A stretch of DNA of 64,000 bases from Paenibacillus sp. GSMTC-2017 (GTDB lineage Bacteria; Bacillota; Bacilli; Paenibacillales; Paenibacillaceae), in assembly GCF_016019935.1 (NCBI RefSeq), contig NZ_JAECMT010000001.1:1430774-1494773 (forward strand). Reading direction: 5' to 3'. Below, piece after piece: positions 9,070-18,451 of this stretch. The translations under genes and the position numbers were made by a program. The notes beneath the pieces are model-generated. The model was not told the DNA's origin. It was given only the letters and a program-made list of their open reading frames with translations, and ran no database searches. Positions within the stretch are counted from its first letter, which is position 1, and each line of letters opens with the position of its first letter.

Positions 9070-9817
9070 TTTCTTGACCTCCCAGCAAAGAAAGAACGTT
9101 TATAATTTTTTGGTAGAAGGCAGAGCGATTATCCCCACAATGAACTTCGGTATAATATTGACCATCTTTAATGAAGACGACCCGATCACAATAACTTGCC
9201 GCCATCGCGTCATGTGTTACGAGCATCATCGTTGCGCCTTCATCCTTATTAAGCTTACCCATCAGCTCCATTACATCTCGTGCTGACTTGGAATCAAGGT
9301 TTCCCGTCGGCTCATCTGCAAGAAGTAATTGTGGCCCATGAATGAGCGCTCGTGCGATAGCCGTACGTTGTGCCTGACCACCTGATATTTCAAATGTGCG
9401 CTTGTCCATAATGTGTGCGATACCAAGTTTCTCCGAAATTGACTCCGCTCTACGCTTCATCTCTTGAAGGCTCATCCCATCTAGCGTCAAAGGGAGCAAC
9501 ATATTTTCCTTAACGGTCATCGTATCGAGTAAATTGAATGACTGGAATACAAAACCGAGCTCGCGTCTGCGAAAGTGTGCCAGCTTCTCCTGCGACAAGT
9601 CGTAAGGGTTGTTGCCGTTTATTCGAACTTCACCTGAAGTCGGACGATCAATTGTTGAGACAACATTAAGTAACGTCGTTTTCCCACTACCCGACGGTCC
9701 CATTATGCCAACGAATTCCCCTTTTTCGATCGTGAGGTCGATGTTTGTTAAAGCCTTATAAGAGACTTTCCCCGGATAAATTTTATTTAGATTGCGCACT
9801 TGGAGTAGATCCATCAT
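9044..9817 (-). CDS. BceA-type ABC transporter ATP-binding protein
   Basis: ATPase of 257 residues with Walker A G-P-S-G-S-G-K-T-T (about 40-48), Q-loop F-Q-S-F-N, signature I-S-G-G-Q-A-Q-R-T-A, Walker B L-L-L-A-D-E-P-T-G-N-L-D and the switch histidine in V-T-H-D. This is the MacB/LolD/BceA subgroup. The start at 9817 is taken because AAGGAG lies 7 bp before that ATG; a GTG at 9823 is in frame. It lies downstream of a BceR-type operator at 9901. Confidence 0.93.
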   Translation of the reverse strand: MMDLLQVRNLNKIYPGKVSYKALTNIDLTIEKGEFVGIMGPSGSGKTTLLNVVSTIDRPTSGEVRINGNNPYDLSQEKLAHFRRRELGFVFQSFNLLDTMTVKENMLLPLTLDGMSLQEMKRRAESISEKLGIAHIMDKRTFEISGGQAQRTAIARALIHGPQLLLADEPTGNLDSKSARDVMELMGKLNKDEGATMMLVTHDAMAASYCDRVVFIKDGQYYTEVHCGDNRSAFYQKIINVLSLLGGQENEFPTVRV

Positions 9818-9900
9818 TCGCACTCTCCTTATCTATGTCTGTGATAGCTTCAGTGTAAATCAAAGCTCACTCTATTTCGACGAACATTCCCTTCACCTAA

Positions 9901-9916
9901 CTTACAATATTGTAAG
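9901..9916 (-). promoter_or_regulatory. BceR-type response-regulator operator
   Basis: A perfect 16-bp palindrome contains TTACA-ATAT-TGTAA (9902-9915). This fits the TNACA-N4-TGTAA pattern described for BceR-like regulators in Bacillus. It lies about 85 bp upstream of the ATPase start, between the kinase gene and the transporter genes, where the regulated promoter of a Bce module is normally found. Confidence 0.75.
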
Positions 9917-9941
9917 AATGCAGAAAGAAAGCGAGAAGACC

Positions 9942-10946
9942 TTATCGATCTCTCGCCTTACCAGCTCTTGCATATGGAAAAATAAGACGAATAACCGTAC
10001 TCCGGCCAACTTCCGATTCCGCCTCTATCCCTTGATTCATTTTGTCCATAACAGTCTTTGCAATATATAGCCCCATACCGGAAGATTCTTTAAACCGCCT
10101 ACCATTCTCACCTGTGAAGAAAGGTTGGAATATTCGTTTCATATCCGATGAAGGTATGCCAACTCCCTGATCACGAACTTCCAAATAAACACCACGATCA
10201 TTAGCGTATGCTGCAATCGTAATCTGAGTTTCAGTTCCAGAAGCAAACTTAACCGCATTCGAAATAAGTTGGAGCAAAATAAATCGAAGCCATTTCCGAT
10301 CTGTTTCGACAATTAGATCTTTTTCTATCTCAATTCGAGGATACACATAGTTCCGAATAAATAATCGTTTATTTTCCAATATAACTTCATTCGCAAGTTC
10401 TCGGAGTACAACTTTATCTACTACGAAATCATGCTCGAACGTTTCCAAACGCGCCATATAAAGAATCATTTCTAACCCTGTGCGAAGTCGCTCTGTCTCC
10501 TCGAGCATACTTTCATTACGTGGCTCATCATCCTCTTGCAGCATGAGCTCAAGTACAGATAGAGGTGTTTTCATCTGATGTACCCACTGATTCATAAACG
10601 TAATATGGTTTTGCCAATTGCGCTCACCTTCGACCATTGCATTCTCATAATGACGATACTGCGACTGTAGCAGTTCGTTAACCGAAACAGGAAGCGGCGA
10701 TTGTTCCCCAAGTTGATAGGACTCTTCAAGCTTGAACTCTTTTTTGCTCAAAAGCTGATAGAACTTCCTATGACTGATATAACGATAAATCAGATAAACC
10801 ACAAATACACATATTCCTAACGAGATGGCATAGGCTGCAACTGTCCAGTTTCGATAACCATCAAGGTAAAATACAGTCGTTACAACGGTAAGCTGTACCA
10901 AAGTTAAAAGAATTAACGGGATGTGCTCACGAAAAAATAGTTTCAT
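9942..10946 (-). CDS. BceS-type intramembrane-sensing histidine kinase
   Basis: Kinase of 334 residues with two TMs (about 9-28 and 34-56) and almost no extracellular loop, so it cannot sense ligand itself; in Bce systems it reads transporter flux through BceB. The H-box is N-Q-W-V-H-Q-M-K-T-P (His123). The HATPase domain has N-A-V-K-F-A (N box), D-Q-G-V-G-I and G-M-G-L-Y-I-A. The start at 10946 follows AAGAGGGGAAACA and overlaps the regulator stop codon by ATGA, showing coupled translation. Confidence 0.92.
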   Translation of the reverse strand: MKLFFREHIPLILLTLVQLTVVTTVFYLDGYRNWTVAAYAISLGICVFVVYLIYRYISHRKFYQLLSKKEFKLEESYQLGEQSPLPVSVNELLQSQYRHYENAMVEGERNWQNHITFMNQWVHQMKTPLSVLELMLQEDDEPRNESMLEETERLRTGLEMILYMARLETFEHDFVVDKVVLRELANEVILENKRLFIRNYVYPRIEIEKDLIVETDRKWLRFILLQLISNAVKFASGTETQITIAAYANDRGVYLEVRDQGVGIPSSDMKRIFQPFFTGENGRRFKESSGMGLYIAKTVMDKMNQGIEAESEVGRSTVIRLIFPYARAGKARDR

Positions 10947-11650
10947 TGTTTCCCCTCTTGCTCCCATATTCCAATTAGCCGATACCCCGTTCCTCGAACG
11001 GTTTCTAATGCATCTGCAATGCCAAGTTCCGCAAGCTTTTTACGTAGCCGAGTAACATTGACGCTAAGTGCATTATCATCGACATAGGCATAATCGTCCC
11101 ATAATTTTTCGAGAATAGATTCCCTACTTACTAACTTCTCAAACTTTTTTAGGAGCGTTTCAGTAAGTATCATTTCCTTTTTCGTCAATTCAACTGACTT
11201 ACTGTTTAGATGGAGCTCCATTCGTTCTGGATAAAGAGTGAGTCCAGCCTTTTCTATTACTCTCTCCGCTGTTGCAACAGCATAATCGCCATACACACGG
11301 CGTAGCTGGCTGCGTATCTTCGCCATAACAACTTCATAATGGAACGGCTTCGTTAAATAATCGTCCCCACCATTTTCGATGGCGTACACTTGATCCATTT
11401 CACCGCTCCTCGCTGACAGGAAGATGACTGGGCAAGTGGAAACTGTACGTATTTGTCTACACCAATAAAAGCCGTCGAAACTAGGTAAATTGATATCCAT
11501 CAGAACGATATGTGGCTGAACATGCTGGAAAGCGTTTAATACATTTTGAAAGTCTCCAACGATTATCGCCTCGTTACCGTACTTTTCTATATATGATTTT
11601 AATAGCTCTGCAATTTTCGGGTCGTCCTCAACGATAAGTATCTTGTACAT
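10943..11650 (-). CDS. BceR-type response regulator (OmpR family)
   Basis: 235 residues. The receiver domain has the acidic pair D9-D10 in V-E-D-D-P, phospho-acceptor D52 in L-M-D-I-N-L-P and Lys of T-K-P-F. It is followed by an OmpR winged helix with R-L-R-K-K-L and G-T-G-Y-R-L near the C terminus. It is the first gene of the kinase/ABC cluster and should bind the palindrome at 9901 to induce the transporter. Confidence 0.93.
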   Translation of the reverse strand: MYKILIVEDDPKIAELLKSYIEKYGNEAIIVGDFQNVLNAFQHVQPHIVLMDINLPSFDGFYWCRQIRTVSTCPVIFLSARSGEMDQVYAIENGGDDYLTKPFHYEVVMAKIRSQLRRVYGDYAVATAERVIEKAGLTLYPERMELHLNSKSVELTKKEMILTETLLKKFEKLVSRESILEKLWDDYAYVDDNALSVNVTRLRKKLAELGIADALETVRGTGYRLIGIWEQEGKQ

Positions 11651-11797
11651 CCTAAAGCGCCTCCTATTTCCGTATGTTGCTCAACACGATTAAAACCATT
11701 GTAACAAAAAACAGTTGGAAAAATGTGCAATTGTTATTCATCTGTTGTTCATATTCAATTGGTACTATTTAGGAAGATAAAGAGAGGAGAATACGAA

Positions 11798-13213
11798 ATG
11801 AAACTGTTTGAGATTGGATTAGCGATTGTCATCGTCGCCATTATTTCAGGGTATGTAACTGGCTTTTTTAGCAAAAGAAAAGGTGCGGGTATATTGCATG
11901 CGGTAGGAGCTATTTTGTTAGTTCTGCACTTAGCTATCGAAGAGTACCGTGAACATATGATTTTGATCTATGTCACTTATTTGATTTGTGTACTCTGCTA
12001 TGGAGTAAATGTCGTCCGTAGAGGTAAGTCCGCCGGACGTGTACGAAGTAAACTGTGGAAACGTATCGTTGTTGGTTTCTTGGGGTTAGCTTTAGTAACC
12101 GCAGGACTTGCCGTACCACTATATTTGTTACCAAAAGTGAAATTACTCCTTCCTACGGGAACCTTTGCGGTTGGGACTGCTAACTATCACTGGGTCGATA
12201 AATCTCGTGAAGAGTCTTTTACAGTTGATCAATCTGATTATAGGGAAGTGATAGCAAAAGTATGGTACCCTGCCGAAATCGGAGATGATGCGGAGCTTGC
12301 CCCCTATGCATATACTGCTGAAGAGCGCAGATTGGTGGGAAAAAACGTACCATTTTTTAAGAAAGCGCTTGTTAGCTCTATTTCTGATGTAAAGTCCCAT
12401 TCTTATTGGAAAGCTCCTGTATCATCCCAATCTGAAAAGTATCCTGTTTTGCTTTTTTCACCTGGTTATGGGGCTTCCAATTATATGTACGCGTCTATTT
12501 TAGAAAACTTGGCAAGCCACGGCTATATCATTATCGCTATGCAGCATCCATACTTTACAATGCTCCCAGCTCTATTCCCTGACAATCGCGTAGCAGTAGG
12601 AGAAATTGAGCCAGCAACTGAATCTGTACTGGATACGATGGATAAACAAATAGCAATTTGGACCCAAGATGCACTCTATATACTAAATCAATTGGAACAA
12701 TGGAATAACCATGAAACTGGTGATCTCTTAAGCGGTAAGATGGATCTATCGAAAATAGGGATGTTCGGCCATTCCTTCGGCGGCGCTGCATCTGCTCAAG
12801 TCATGAACGAAGACAATCGGATATTGGCTGGTGTGAACATAGATGGCACTTTCTTTGGTAAACGTATTGAAAACGGTCTGTCTAATCCTTTTTTATACCT
12901 CCGATCTTCTGAATCAGCCGCAGATTCTAGCTCCATTATGACGAAAGAGGAGTACTATAAATTAGTTTCTCCTGAAGAGGGAAACTATGAAGAATATATC
13001 AATATCCAAAAGGAGACGATCCTTCGGAGTAAAGGTGTGCTTCGTAATGGAGGGACAGAGCAAGTTATAGACAATATCACTCATCAAGGATTTTCCGAAG
13101 CGGTTCAATTCTTTCCCAAGCTAGGTAAATATAATTCATCCGCAATAATCCAGACTAATAAAGTTTTATTGCAATACTTTGACAACCATGTGAAAACAGC
13201 ACAAATAAAATAA
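11798..13213 (+). CDS. PAF-acetylhydrolase-like alpha/beta hydrolase with N-terminal membrane domain
   Basis: 471 residues. Three to four hydrophobic segments occupy about residues 1-115 (M-K-L-F-E-I-G start, second near 30-80, last before P-L-Y-L-L-P). A platelet-activating-factor acetylhydrolase type II-like domain follows, with V-L-L-F-S-P-G-Y-G and nucleophile elbow G-H-S-F-G-G. A C-terminal H-Q-G-F-S near 430 may carry the histidine. The start at 11798 is chosen for its AGAGGAG site; the frame extends upstream to 11723 without an RBS. It is divergent from the Bce operon. It probably hydrolyses a lipid or ester on the membrane; the substrate is unknown. Confidence 0.82.
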   Translation: MKLFEIGLAIVIVAIISGYVTGFFSKRKGAGILHAVGAILLVLHLAIEEYREHMILIYVTYLICVLCYGVNVVRRGKSAGRVRSKLWKRIVVGFLGLALVTAGLAVPLYLLPKVKLLLPTGTFAVGTANYHWVDKSREESFTVDQSDYREVIAKVWYPAEIGDDAELAPYAYTAEERRLVGKNVPFFKKALVSSISDVKSHSYWKAPVSSQSEKYPVLLFSPGYGASNYMYASILENLASHGYIIIAMQHPYFTMLPALFPDNRVAVGEIEPATESVLDTMDKQIAIWTQDALYILNQLEQWNNHETGDLLSGKMDLSKIGMFGHSFGGAASAQVMNEDNRILAGVNIDGTFFGKRIENGLSNPFLYLRSSESAADSSSIMTKEEYYKLVSPEEGNYEEYINIQKETILRSKGVLRNGGTEQVIDNITHQGFSEAVQFFPKLGKYNSSAIIQTNKVLLQYFDNHVKTAQIK

Positions 13214-13305
13214 GATTGCCGCAAGGATATGGATCGATATAACATATATAGTAATTGATATGATATTTATTATCGATCATAAACGTTTTTCAGGAGGTTA
13301 TTTCC

Positions 13306-13980
13306 TTGATTAAAGTGCTAGTCGCTGATGACGATCCACATATACGCGAGCTTATAAAACTTGCATTGCGTTCAGACGGTTATGATTTTATTGAGGTGGA
13401 TAATGGTCGTGAGGCGATTGAGGTCATCTATCGAAGCAACCCGCAATTTGCAATTGCTGATATTATGATGCCAGGCAAAGATGGGCTTACCGTATGTCGT
13501 GAAATAAAAAAGTATACGGATATTCCCGTATTAATGTTGACTGCAAAAGGAACAAATAGGGATAAAGTTAAAGGGTTTCAAGCTGGGGCTGACGATTATG
13601 TCGTCAAGCCCTTTGACCCTAATGAGCTTAAGTATCGGGTAAAAGCACTCCTGCGAAGATATCGAATGGAACAAGGATTTTCTGTTCGAGTTGGTTCACT
13701 TTATATGAATATAGAGGGGCAAATCTTGATTGGTGAAACTTCTATTTCCTTGCCGCCTAAGGAATATGAGCTGTTATTTAAACTAGCCGCACATCCGAAT
13801 CGAACATTAACACGTGAACAGTTGATCGAGTATGTATGGGGGGCAGAGTTTACAGGAGATGAAAGAACGGTTGACGTGCATGTTAAAAGACTTAGAGAAC
13901 GATTCAGTGCACTTACTGATAGCTTTCAGATTATAACGGTTAGAGGATTCGGTTATCGATTAGAGGTTAAACATGTTTAA
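13306..13980 (+). CDS. OmpR-family response regulator
   Basis: 224 residues, TTG start preceded by CAGGAGG. The receiver has D8-D9-D10, phospho-acceptor D52 in I-A-D-I-M-M-P, T in L-T-A-K and K in V-K-P-F-D. The C-terminal winged helix has E-R-T-V-D-V-H-V-K-R and G-F-G-Y-R-L. It overlaps the kinase gene by 8 bp, so the two form a pair. The signal and target genes are unknown; the DoxX-like gene lies at its end in the opposite direction. Confidence 0.93.
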   Translation: MIKVLVADDDPHIRELIKLALRSDGYDFIEVDNGREAIEVIYRSNPQFAIADIMMPGKDGLTVCREIKKYTDIPVLMLTAKGTNRDKVKGFQAGADDYVVKPFDPNELKYRVKALLRRYRMEQGFSVRVGSLYMNIEGQILIGETSISLPPKEYELLFKLAAHPNRTLTREQLIEYVWGAEFTGDERTVDVHVKRLRERFSALTDSFQIITVRGFGYRLEVKHV

Positions 13981-15268
13981 ATCGTTGTATACAAGAGTCT
14001 TTATCACTTTTATGAGTGCCGTACTTATTAGCGTTATTGTTGGCTTTGTAAGCGCAGTTTCCTTTTTTCTCAAGTCAAATAATCAACACACTGTAGAAAT
14101 AATAGAGAATAAAGCTAACATTATTATTGAACACTATGATACATCCAAACCTTCCGACCTGTCCGTCTATTTAAGTCTAGCATCGAAAATATCCGAAGTA
14201 GGACTAAAGCTAACTTCAGCCGATCAAAACGCACCGCAGTATTATAATGCAAATGAAGATGATTTCGCATGCAACTGCGGATACACCGTCAGTATACCTT
14301 GGATTATTGACGGCAATACGCATACGCTCGAAGTTCTAATGAAAGAAACAAACCTATCTGGGATAAGAGAAATATTTACCGTTTTGGCTGTCGTTCTATT
14401 AGTCGGTGGACTCATTATGCTACTATCTGTTCGATATTTAATTAAGCCGGTTAAAGAGGTTACAAATGCTGCAAAACAAATCGCAAAAGGTGATTTTAAC
14501 GTTCGTTTATCCCAGCATAGGAGTGATGAGCTTGGTTCACTTTCTACTGCTATCAATGAAATGGCCGCAGAGCTTGGACAATTAGATCGTGAAAGACAGG
14601 ACTTTGTCGCTAATGTGTCCCATGAATTTCAATCGCCACTTACATTGATTAAAGGCTATTCCTCTATGATATTAGAAGGGGAGTTGAATGAACACGAGAA
14701 GAAACAGGCTCTCCATACAATGATTAATGAAACGGATCGTTTATCGAGGTTAAGTGATAATCTTCTTCGTTTAGCTTATTTGGAATCTGATCGTTATGCC
14801 CTCTCCTTGTCCAGCTTCGATCTTGCAGAACAAATTCGTAAAACAACATTAGCCTTTGAGCCGATGTGGGCAAGTAAACAGTTGGATGTTTCGATGGATG
14901 CGGAACGTACGCTCATTAAAGCTGATCAAGAACTGCTAGCTCAAGTGTGGGTCAACTTGATGTCCAATGCCATTAAGTTCGCTCCTGTTGGGGGTAATAT
15001 TTATATCAAATTGGAAGCGGGTATTGATGCGACGGGACCAGTATCTGTATCCTTTTTTGACAATGGAACTCCTATCCCAGAAAAAGATATCGAGCGGATC
15101 TTCCAACGATTTCAGAAAGGTGATCGTTCTCGTGACCGCAAAGTTGGCGGCAACGGATTAGGTTTGTTTCTAGCAAAAACGATTATGAATATTCATGGAG
15201 GGAGTATTACAGTTGTGCATGAACGTGATGGGAAATCTTTTGTTGTGGGATTGCCGAGGAATAAATAG
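13973..15268 (+). CDS. HAMP-containing sensor histidine kinase
   Basis: 431 residues. TM1 (about 9-33), an extracytoplasmic sensor of about 100 residues with an unusual C-N-C pair (Cys100, Cys102), TM2 (about 134-155), HAMP (about 156-208), H-box V-S-H-E-F-Q-S-P-L (His217), N-box N-L-M-S-N-A-I-K-F, G-box with G-N-G-L-G-L-F. The H-E-F-Q-S-P variant occurs in other bacilli. The CxC pair could bind metal or sense redox state, which is an inference. Co-transcribed with the regulator before it. Confidence 0.93.
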   Translation: MFKSLYTRVFITFMSAVLISVIVGFVSAVSFFLKSNNQHTVEIIENKANIIIEHYDTSKPSDLSVYLSLASKISEVGLKLTSADQNAPQYYNANEDDFACNCGYTVSIPWIIDGNTHTLEVLMKETNLSGIREIFTVLAVVLLVGGLIMLLSVRYLIKPVKEVTNAAKQIAKGDFNVRLSQHRSDELGSLSTAINEMAAELGQLDRERQDFVANVSHEFQSPLTLIKGYSSMILEGELNEHEKKQALHTMINETDRLSRLSDNLLRLAYLESDRYALSLSSFDLAEQIRKTTLAFEPMWASKQLDVSMDAERTLIKADQELLAQVWVNLMSNAIKFAPVGGNIYIKLEAGIDATGPVSVSFFDNGTPIPEKDIERIFQRFQKGDRSRDRKVGGNGLGLFLAKTIMNIHGGSITVVHERDGKSFVVGLPRNK

Positions 15269-15727
15269 TTAACTTGAGAGAGTATCAAAAATGGGTGAAG
15301 CCAGTATGACTGATACTAGAAATATGATCTGAAGCTTCGTTCTAGTAAATAGTCTTGGCACAGGCTTGCCGTCGATCGTGAGCCCTTCACGAGCTGCCCG
15401 AATGTTAGCGGGAAACATAACAATTAGTAACACAGTTAAGCAGATGGATGCAGTGTGCGAAGTAGCTGGTATCATAATGCCAATTGACCCGGCGATCTCA
15501 AAGAGCCCAGTTGCTGTTACAATCAAATCAGCTCTTGGGAATGAAAGGGGCACCATACGGATTAGGTCAGAACGTCTTTTCCCCCAGTGAGCGGATGCAG
15601 TAAGTAAAAACATAATTGCAACCGCTCCTTGTAGAGAAGAATGCCAATCGTCGAAATATGACCAGCCTAGTATTCCAACAAATCGAAACAATAGAAAAGA
15701 TGAGACAAGAGCAATTAACGGTGCCAT
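15269..15727 (-). CDS. DoxX-like family membrane protein
   Basis: 152 residues with four hydrophobic helices and the DoxX-type tract G-I-L-G-W-S-Y-F-D-D and F-E-I-A-G-S-I-G-I-M-I-P. Such proteins are small quinol-oxidase-like or redox-associated membrane proteins of unclear role. The start at 15727 is chosen because GGGAGGGG lies upstream. Its stop codon directly abuts that of the convergent kinase gene, leaving no terminator between them. Confidence 0.75.
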   Translation of the reverse strand: MAPLIALVSSFLLFRFVGILGWSYFDDWHSSLQGAVAIMFLLTASAHWGKRRSDLIRMVPLSFPRADLIVTATGLFEIAGSIGIMIPATSHTASICLTVLLIVMFPANIRAAREGLTIDGKPVPRLFTRTKLQIIFLVSVILASPIFDTLSS

Positions 15728-15742
15728 GTTGACCCCTCCCAA

Positions 15743-16242
15743 ATAGACTATAGATTTTTGAGGTTATTTTGTCTTTAACAAATTTATCATGAAGTCGAAT
15801 AAATCTTGAACAGTGAACTGCTATCTTGTTCAAATCATTCGAACTCTCAATAACGAAATACTGTTGACCGATAAGTGTCTATTGTATGAACTACTGCACA
15901 GACCTATCATAATAATGCCTTAGCACTTCTGCGACGGCAGGTTCTGCTTCCTTCCCTATCAGATACATTTAAATCAGGAATATGATTGTAATTTCACTAC
16001 TTATTTCAATGGAGATGCTAGTATATCAATACTTCTCACTTGATAACTTATCTAGACAGATAGTTGACATTTATACTCAACGAAACATTCATAGGTATAC
16101 TATAAAAGCACTAGATTATTTAATGCTTGTTGTTGAGGGGGTCGTCACCCTTTTGGTTACCCCACAAATACAACTCGTCTGACTAAAAGTGAGCAACAAT
16201 TCACATAAGTTAGATTATCGGAGTCGACATTGGAGGAGATAC
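15743..16242. other. 500-bp intergenic region, possible gene remnant
   Basis: No gene is supported. On the minus strand, about 15893-15969 encodes a 25-residue frame (M-Y-L-I-G-K-E-A-E-P-A-V-A-E-V-L-R-H) that looks like a protein end rather than random sequence and may be a remnant. A short hairpin GGGGTcgtcACC/GGTtACCCC lies at about 16138-16164. The plus-strand ORF at 15982-16182 lacks an RBS and is not called. Confidence 0.35.
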
Positions 16243-16554
16243 TTAAAGCAGTTTTAAATAATCGCGTTTACTATAAATGATGCGTCGGATTTCTACAGTG
16301 TTGTCCAATATAATATAGAAAATTAGGTAACTCTCCACGAAAAGTATTCGATACTCATCCTTAAGCTTTCCTGTGCTTCTATAAAGACGTCCTGAGTAAG
16401 GGAAGTATTCTAAGCGAGAAATAGCTTCTTCAAACTTTTCTACTAGATGAATTGCTGCTTCTGGTGCGAAAAGCTGTTCGCTAATGTAATTAGTAATATC
16501 TAACAAGTCTGATTGTGCTAACGCGAGATAACGTAAAGTGTACTTTTTCTCCAT
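16243..16554 (-). CDS. RelE/ParE-family toxin
   Basis: 103 residues with the full ParE/RelE pattern: Y-L-A-L-A-Q-S-D-L-L-D-I near the N terminus, F-E-E-A-I-S-R-L-E-Y-F-P-Y-S-G, then E-Y-R-I-L-F-V-E-S-Y-L-I-F-Y and I-R-R-I-I-Y-S-K-R-D-Y at the end. ParE toxins poison gyrase and RelE toxins cut ribosome-bound mRNA; which applies is not certain, but the sequence is more ParE-like. The start at 16554 follows AAAGGGG and lies 13 bp after the stop of the methylase gene, so the two are probably translated together. Its antitoxin is two genes upstream rather than adjacent, which is unusual. Confidence 0.88.
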   Translation of the reverse strand: MEKKYTLRYLALAQSDLLDITNYISEQLFAPEAAIHLVEKFEEAISRLEYFPYSGRLYRSTGKLKDEYRILFVESYLIFYIILDNTVEIRRIIYSKRDYLKLL

Positions 16555-16567
16555 ATGTGTGACCCCT

Positions 16568-18433
16568 TTATAGTTTGTTATTAATCCCCATTCTTTCAAG
16601 CAATATTGTTTTTTTCATAACATAGATTTCTTCTGTTTCCTTCATAGTCTCTTCATATTCTTGTTTACTCTTCATTAACCCTTCTCCGACTTCATTCATA
16701 AATTCAGTAGTAAATAATGGAATTTCAAGTTGTACCAGCTTAGAAGGATTAATCAACTTTATTGTTGTTCCTGTTTGAATTCCATCAATCATCCTTCGTC
16801 CCGTATTACTCTGTAAAAATTCATACAAAACATATGCATCGTATCGTTTAGGATTTACTCGAATGATGGACAAGTTGCCGCTAATAAACGACTCTCTAAA
16901 TGAATCTTCAACAATGGCGAACTTGATTAGTGAACCTTTAGAAGTAATGAGTATATCCAACGGTTGGATTGCAAACTTTGCAAGCCAGTCTTGCTTTTTA
17001 CAAGCAATTTTCGACTCCTCGTCATAAACAATTCTCCCATTCTCTATATCTTTAATATTTAAAAAATAATGCGTTGCAGACTGCTTGAGATCTTCAAATT
17101 CTTCTTTAGATATTTGTGCCCCCCGTCTAATCTCCGCAATTTCGCCAAGCGTTACTGTATTCTGATATAAGCTTTTCAAACTATCGAATTCTAAATATTC
17201 TTTTGGATTGAGGCTATAGTTACAGGCTCTAATTTTTTCAGCGTCCATCAGTCTGCAAAATCGTTCCTCTTCATCTCCATCCCAATAAGCTGCAACAATC
17301 TTAGTAAGACCCTCTTCTGTAATCTCATGTTGATATTTATTCATTCTGTGTGAAAATTTACTTGCATCAATAAACAATATTTTGTTTCGTCTTTCTCTCG
17401 GTTTACTTTTATTAAAAATGATCAGCTCTGTACTGATATTAGTATGGGAGTAAAGGTTCTCTGGCATAGTAATGATTGCTTCGATTAAATCCTTATCAAG
17501 GATTGATTTTCTTATATGAACTTCAGTACTTCTTACCAGTGTCCCCTTTGTACCGATTACAATGGCTTTTCCGTTTTCATTCAAATGGTATAAGACATTT
17601 TGATAAAATGCCCAGTCCGCGGACGCTCTCGGTGGTATACCGAATTCAAACCTAGGATCGTCCCAAGCTTTTTCTGGACTCCAAGTTAAGTTAAAAGGTA
17701 TATCCGAAAAAATAAAATCAAAACTTTGGCGCAAATCATCTTTACTTACATGGTCTAAGGCATTTTTATTAACGATGGTGAAGTTAGAGATACGATTTAC
17801 AAACATTAATAGTTTGGAAATCAAATAAACCGTAACATTAATCTCTTCCCCATAATAATAGGGAAGGTTATCTTTACCCGATGCATTCACACGTTTAACC
17901 ATCTCAATATAAAAACTCGATATTCCTGAACAATAATCAGCAAACGAATGAATGTGTTCAATATGAACTAGATTAAATGCCAGATTTGTAATTGCTTCTG
18001 GAGTTCCGACGTTCTCCTTACCACCAACAAATTTTGAAGCTAGCAAGTTAATAAGCTGAATAATTTCCTTACTATTATTAAATTGGAAATGGTTCAAGTT
18101 GTTTATTACTATTTTAAATTCTCGATTCGTAGAGATATTGGAAATATGAAAAAATGAATCCACGATACCGGTAATAATGTCATGAAGCTCTTTATCGCTA
18201 TTCTCCAGTTGTTTAATTCTGAAATAAATCCATTCTTCGATTGAATTTTCTTGAATATCTTTGCACCGTTGAACCTTCTGATCGCTGCTTTGTTCAATTT
18301 CATATAAATAATAGAAGGATGTAATGACCATAAAAATACGAATAGATTGTTCATTTGTGTATATTCTCCTTAGCTCTTCTAGACTCTGACCTATCAATTT
18401 ATTCAGTTCGGTACTCCTGTAGATATTAATCAT
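16568..18433 (-). CDS. Type I-like N6-adenine DNA methylase fused to a single specificity (HsdS-like) domain
   Basis: 621 residues. The N-terminal helical part (1-140) is followed by an HsdM-type methylase fold (about 141-400): W-D-D-P-R-F-E-F-G-I-P-P and A-F-Y-Q-N-V-L-Y-H-L match HsdM closely. SAM motif I is altered (F-A-D-Y-C-S-G-I-S-S-F, 164-174), and motif IV reads S-D-I-P-F (243-247) where N-P-P-F is usual. Residues about 425-615 form one HsdS target-recognition domain (T-L-G-E-I-A-E-I-R-R-G, later T-G-T-T-I-K-L-I-N) plus a coiled-coil arm. No HsdR is present. It sits between an antitoxin and a toxin gene, with its own promoter. It may methylate, or only bind, a specific site. Confidence 0.82.
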   Translation of the reverse strand: MINIYRSTELNKLIGQSLEELRRIYTNEQSIRIFMVITSFYYLYEIEQSSDQKVQRCKDIQENSIEEWIYFRIKQLENSDKELHDIITGIVDSFFHISNISTNREFKIVINNLNHFQFNNSKEIIQLINLLASKFVGGKENVGTPEAITNLAFNLVHIEHIHSFADYCSGISSFYIEMVKRVNASGKDNLPYYYGEEINVTVYLISKLLMFVNRISNFTIVNKNALDHVSKDDLRQSFDFIFSDIPFNLTWSPEKAWDDPRFEFGIPPRASADWAFYQNVLYHLNENGKAIVIGTKGTLVRSTEVHIRKSILDKDLIEAIITMPENLYSHTNISTELIIFNKSKPRERRNKILFIDASKFSHRMNKYQHEITEEGLTKIVAAYWDGDEEERFCRLMDAEKIRACNYSLNPKEYLEFDSLKSLYQNTVTLGEIAEIRRGAQISKEEFEDLKQSATHYFLNIKDIENGRIVYDEESKIACKKQDWLAKFAIQPLDILITSKGSLIKFAIVEDSFRESFISGNLSIIRVNPKRYDAYVLYEFLQSNTGRRMIDGIQTGTTIKLINPSKLVQLEIPLFTTEFMNEVGEGLMKSKQEYEETMKETEEIYVMKKTILLERMGINNKL

Positions 18434-18451
18434 CCCGCTTCCTCATTTAAG

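Noticed and set aside
16138..16164. GGGG...CCCC hairpin as a terminator of the toxin gene
   Set aside because: It is downstream of the toxin on the minus strand but has no T-run on either side.
15982..16182. Plus-strand ORF of 66 codons
   Set aside because: No RBS, no recognisable protein features, and it lies in an otherwise gene-free AT-rich gap.
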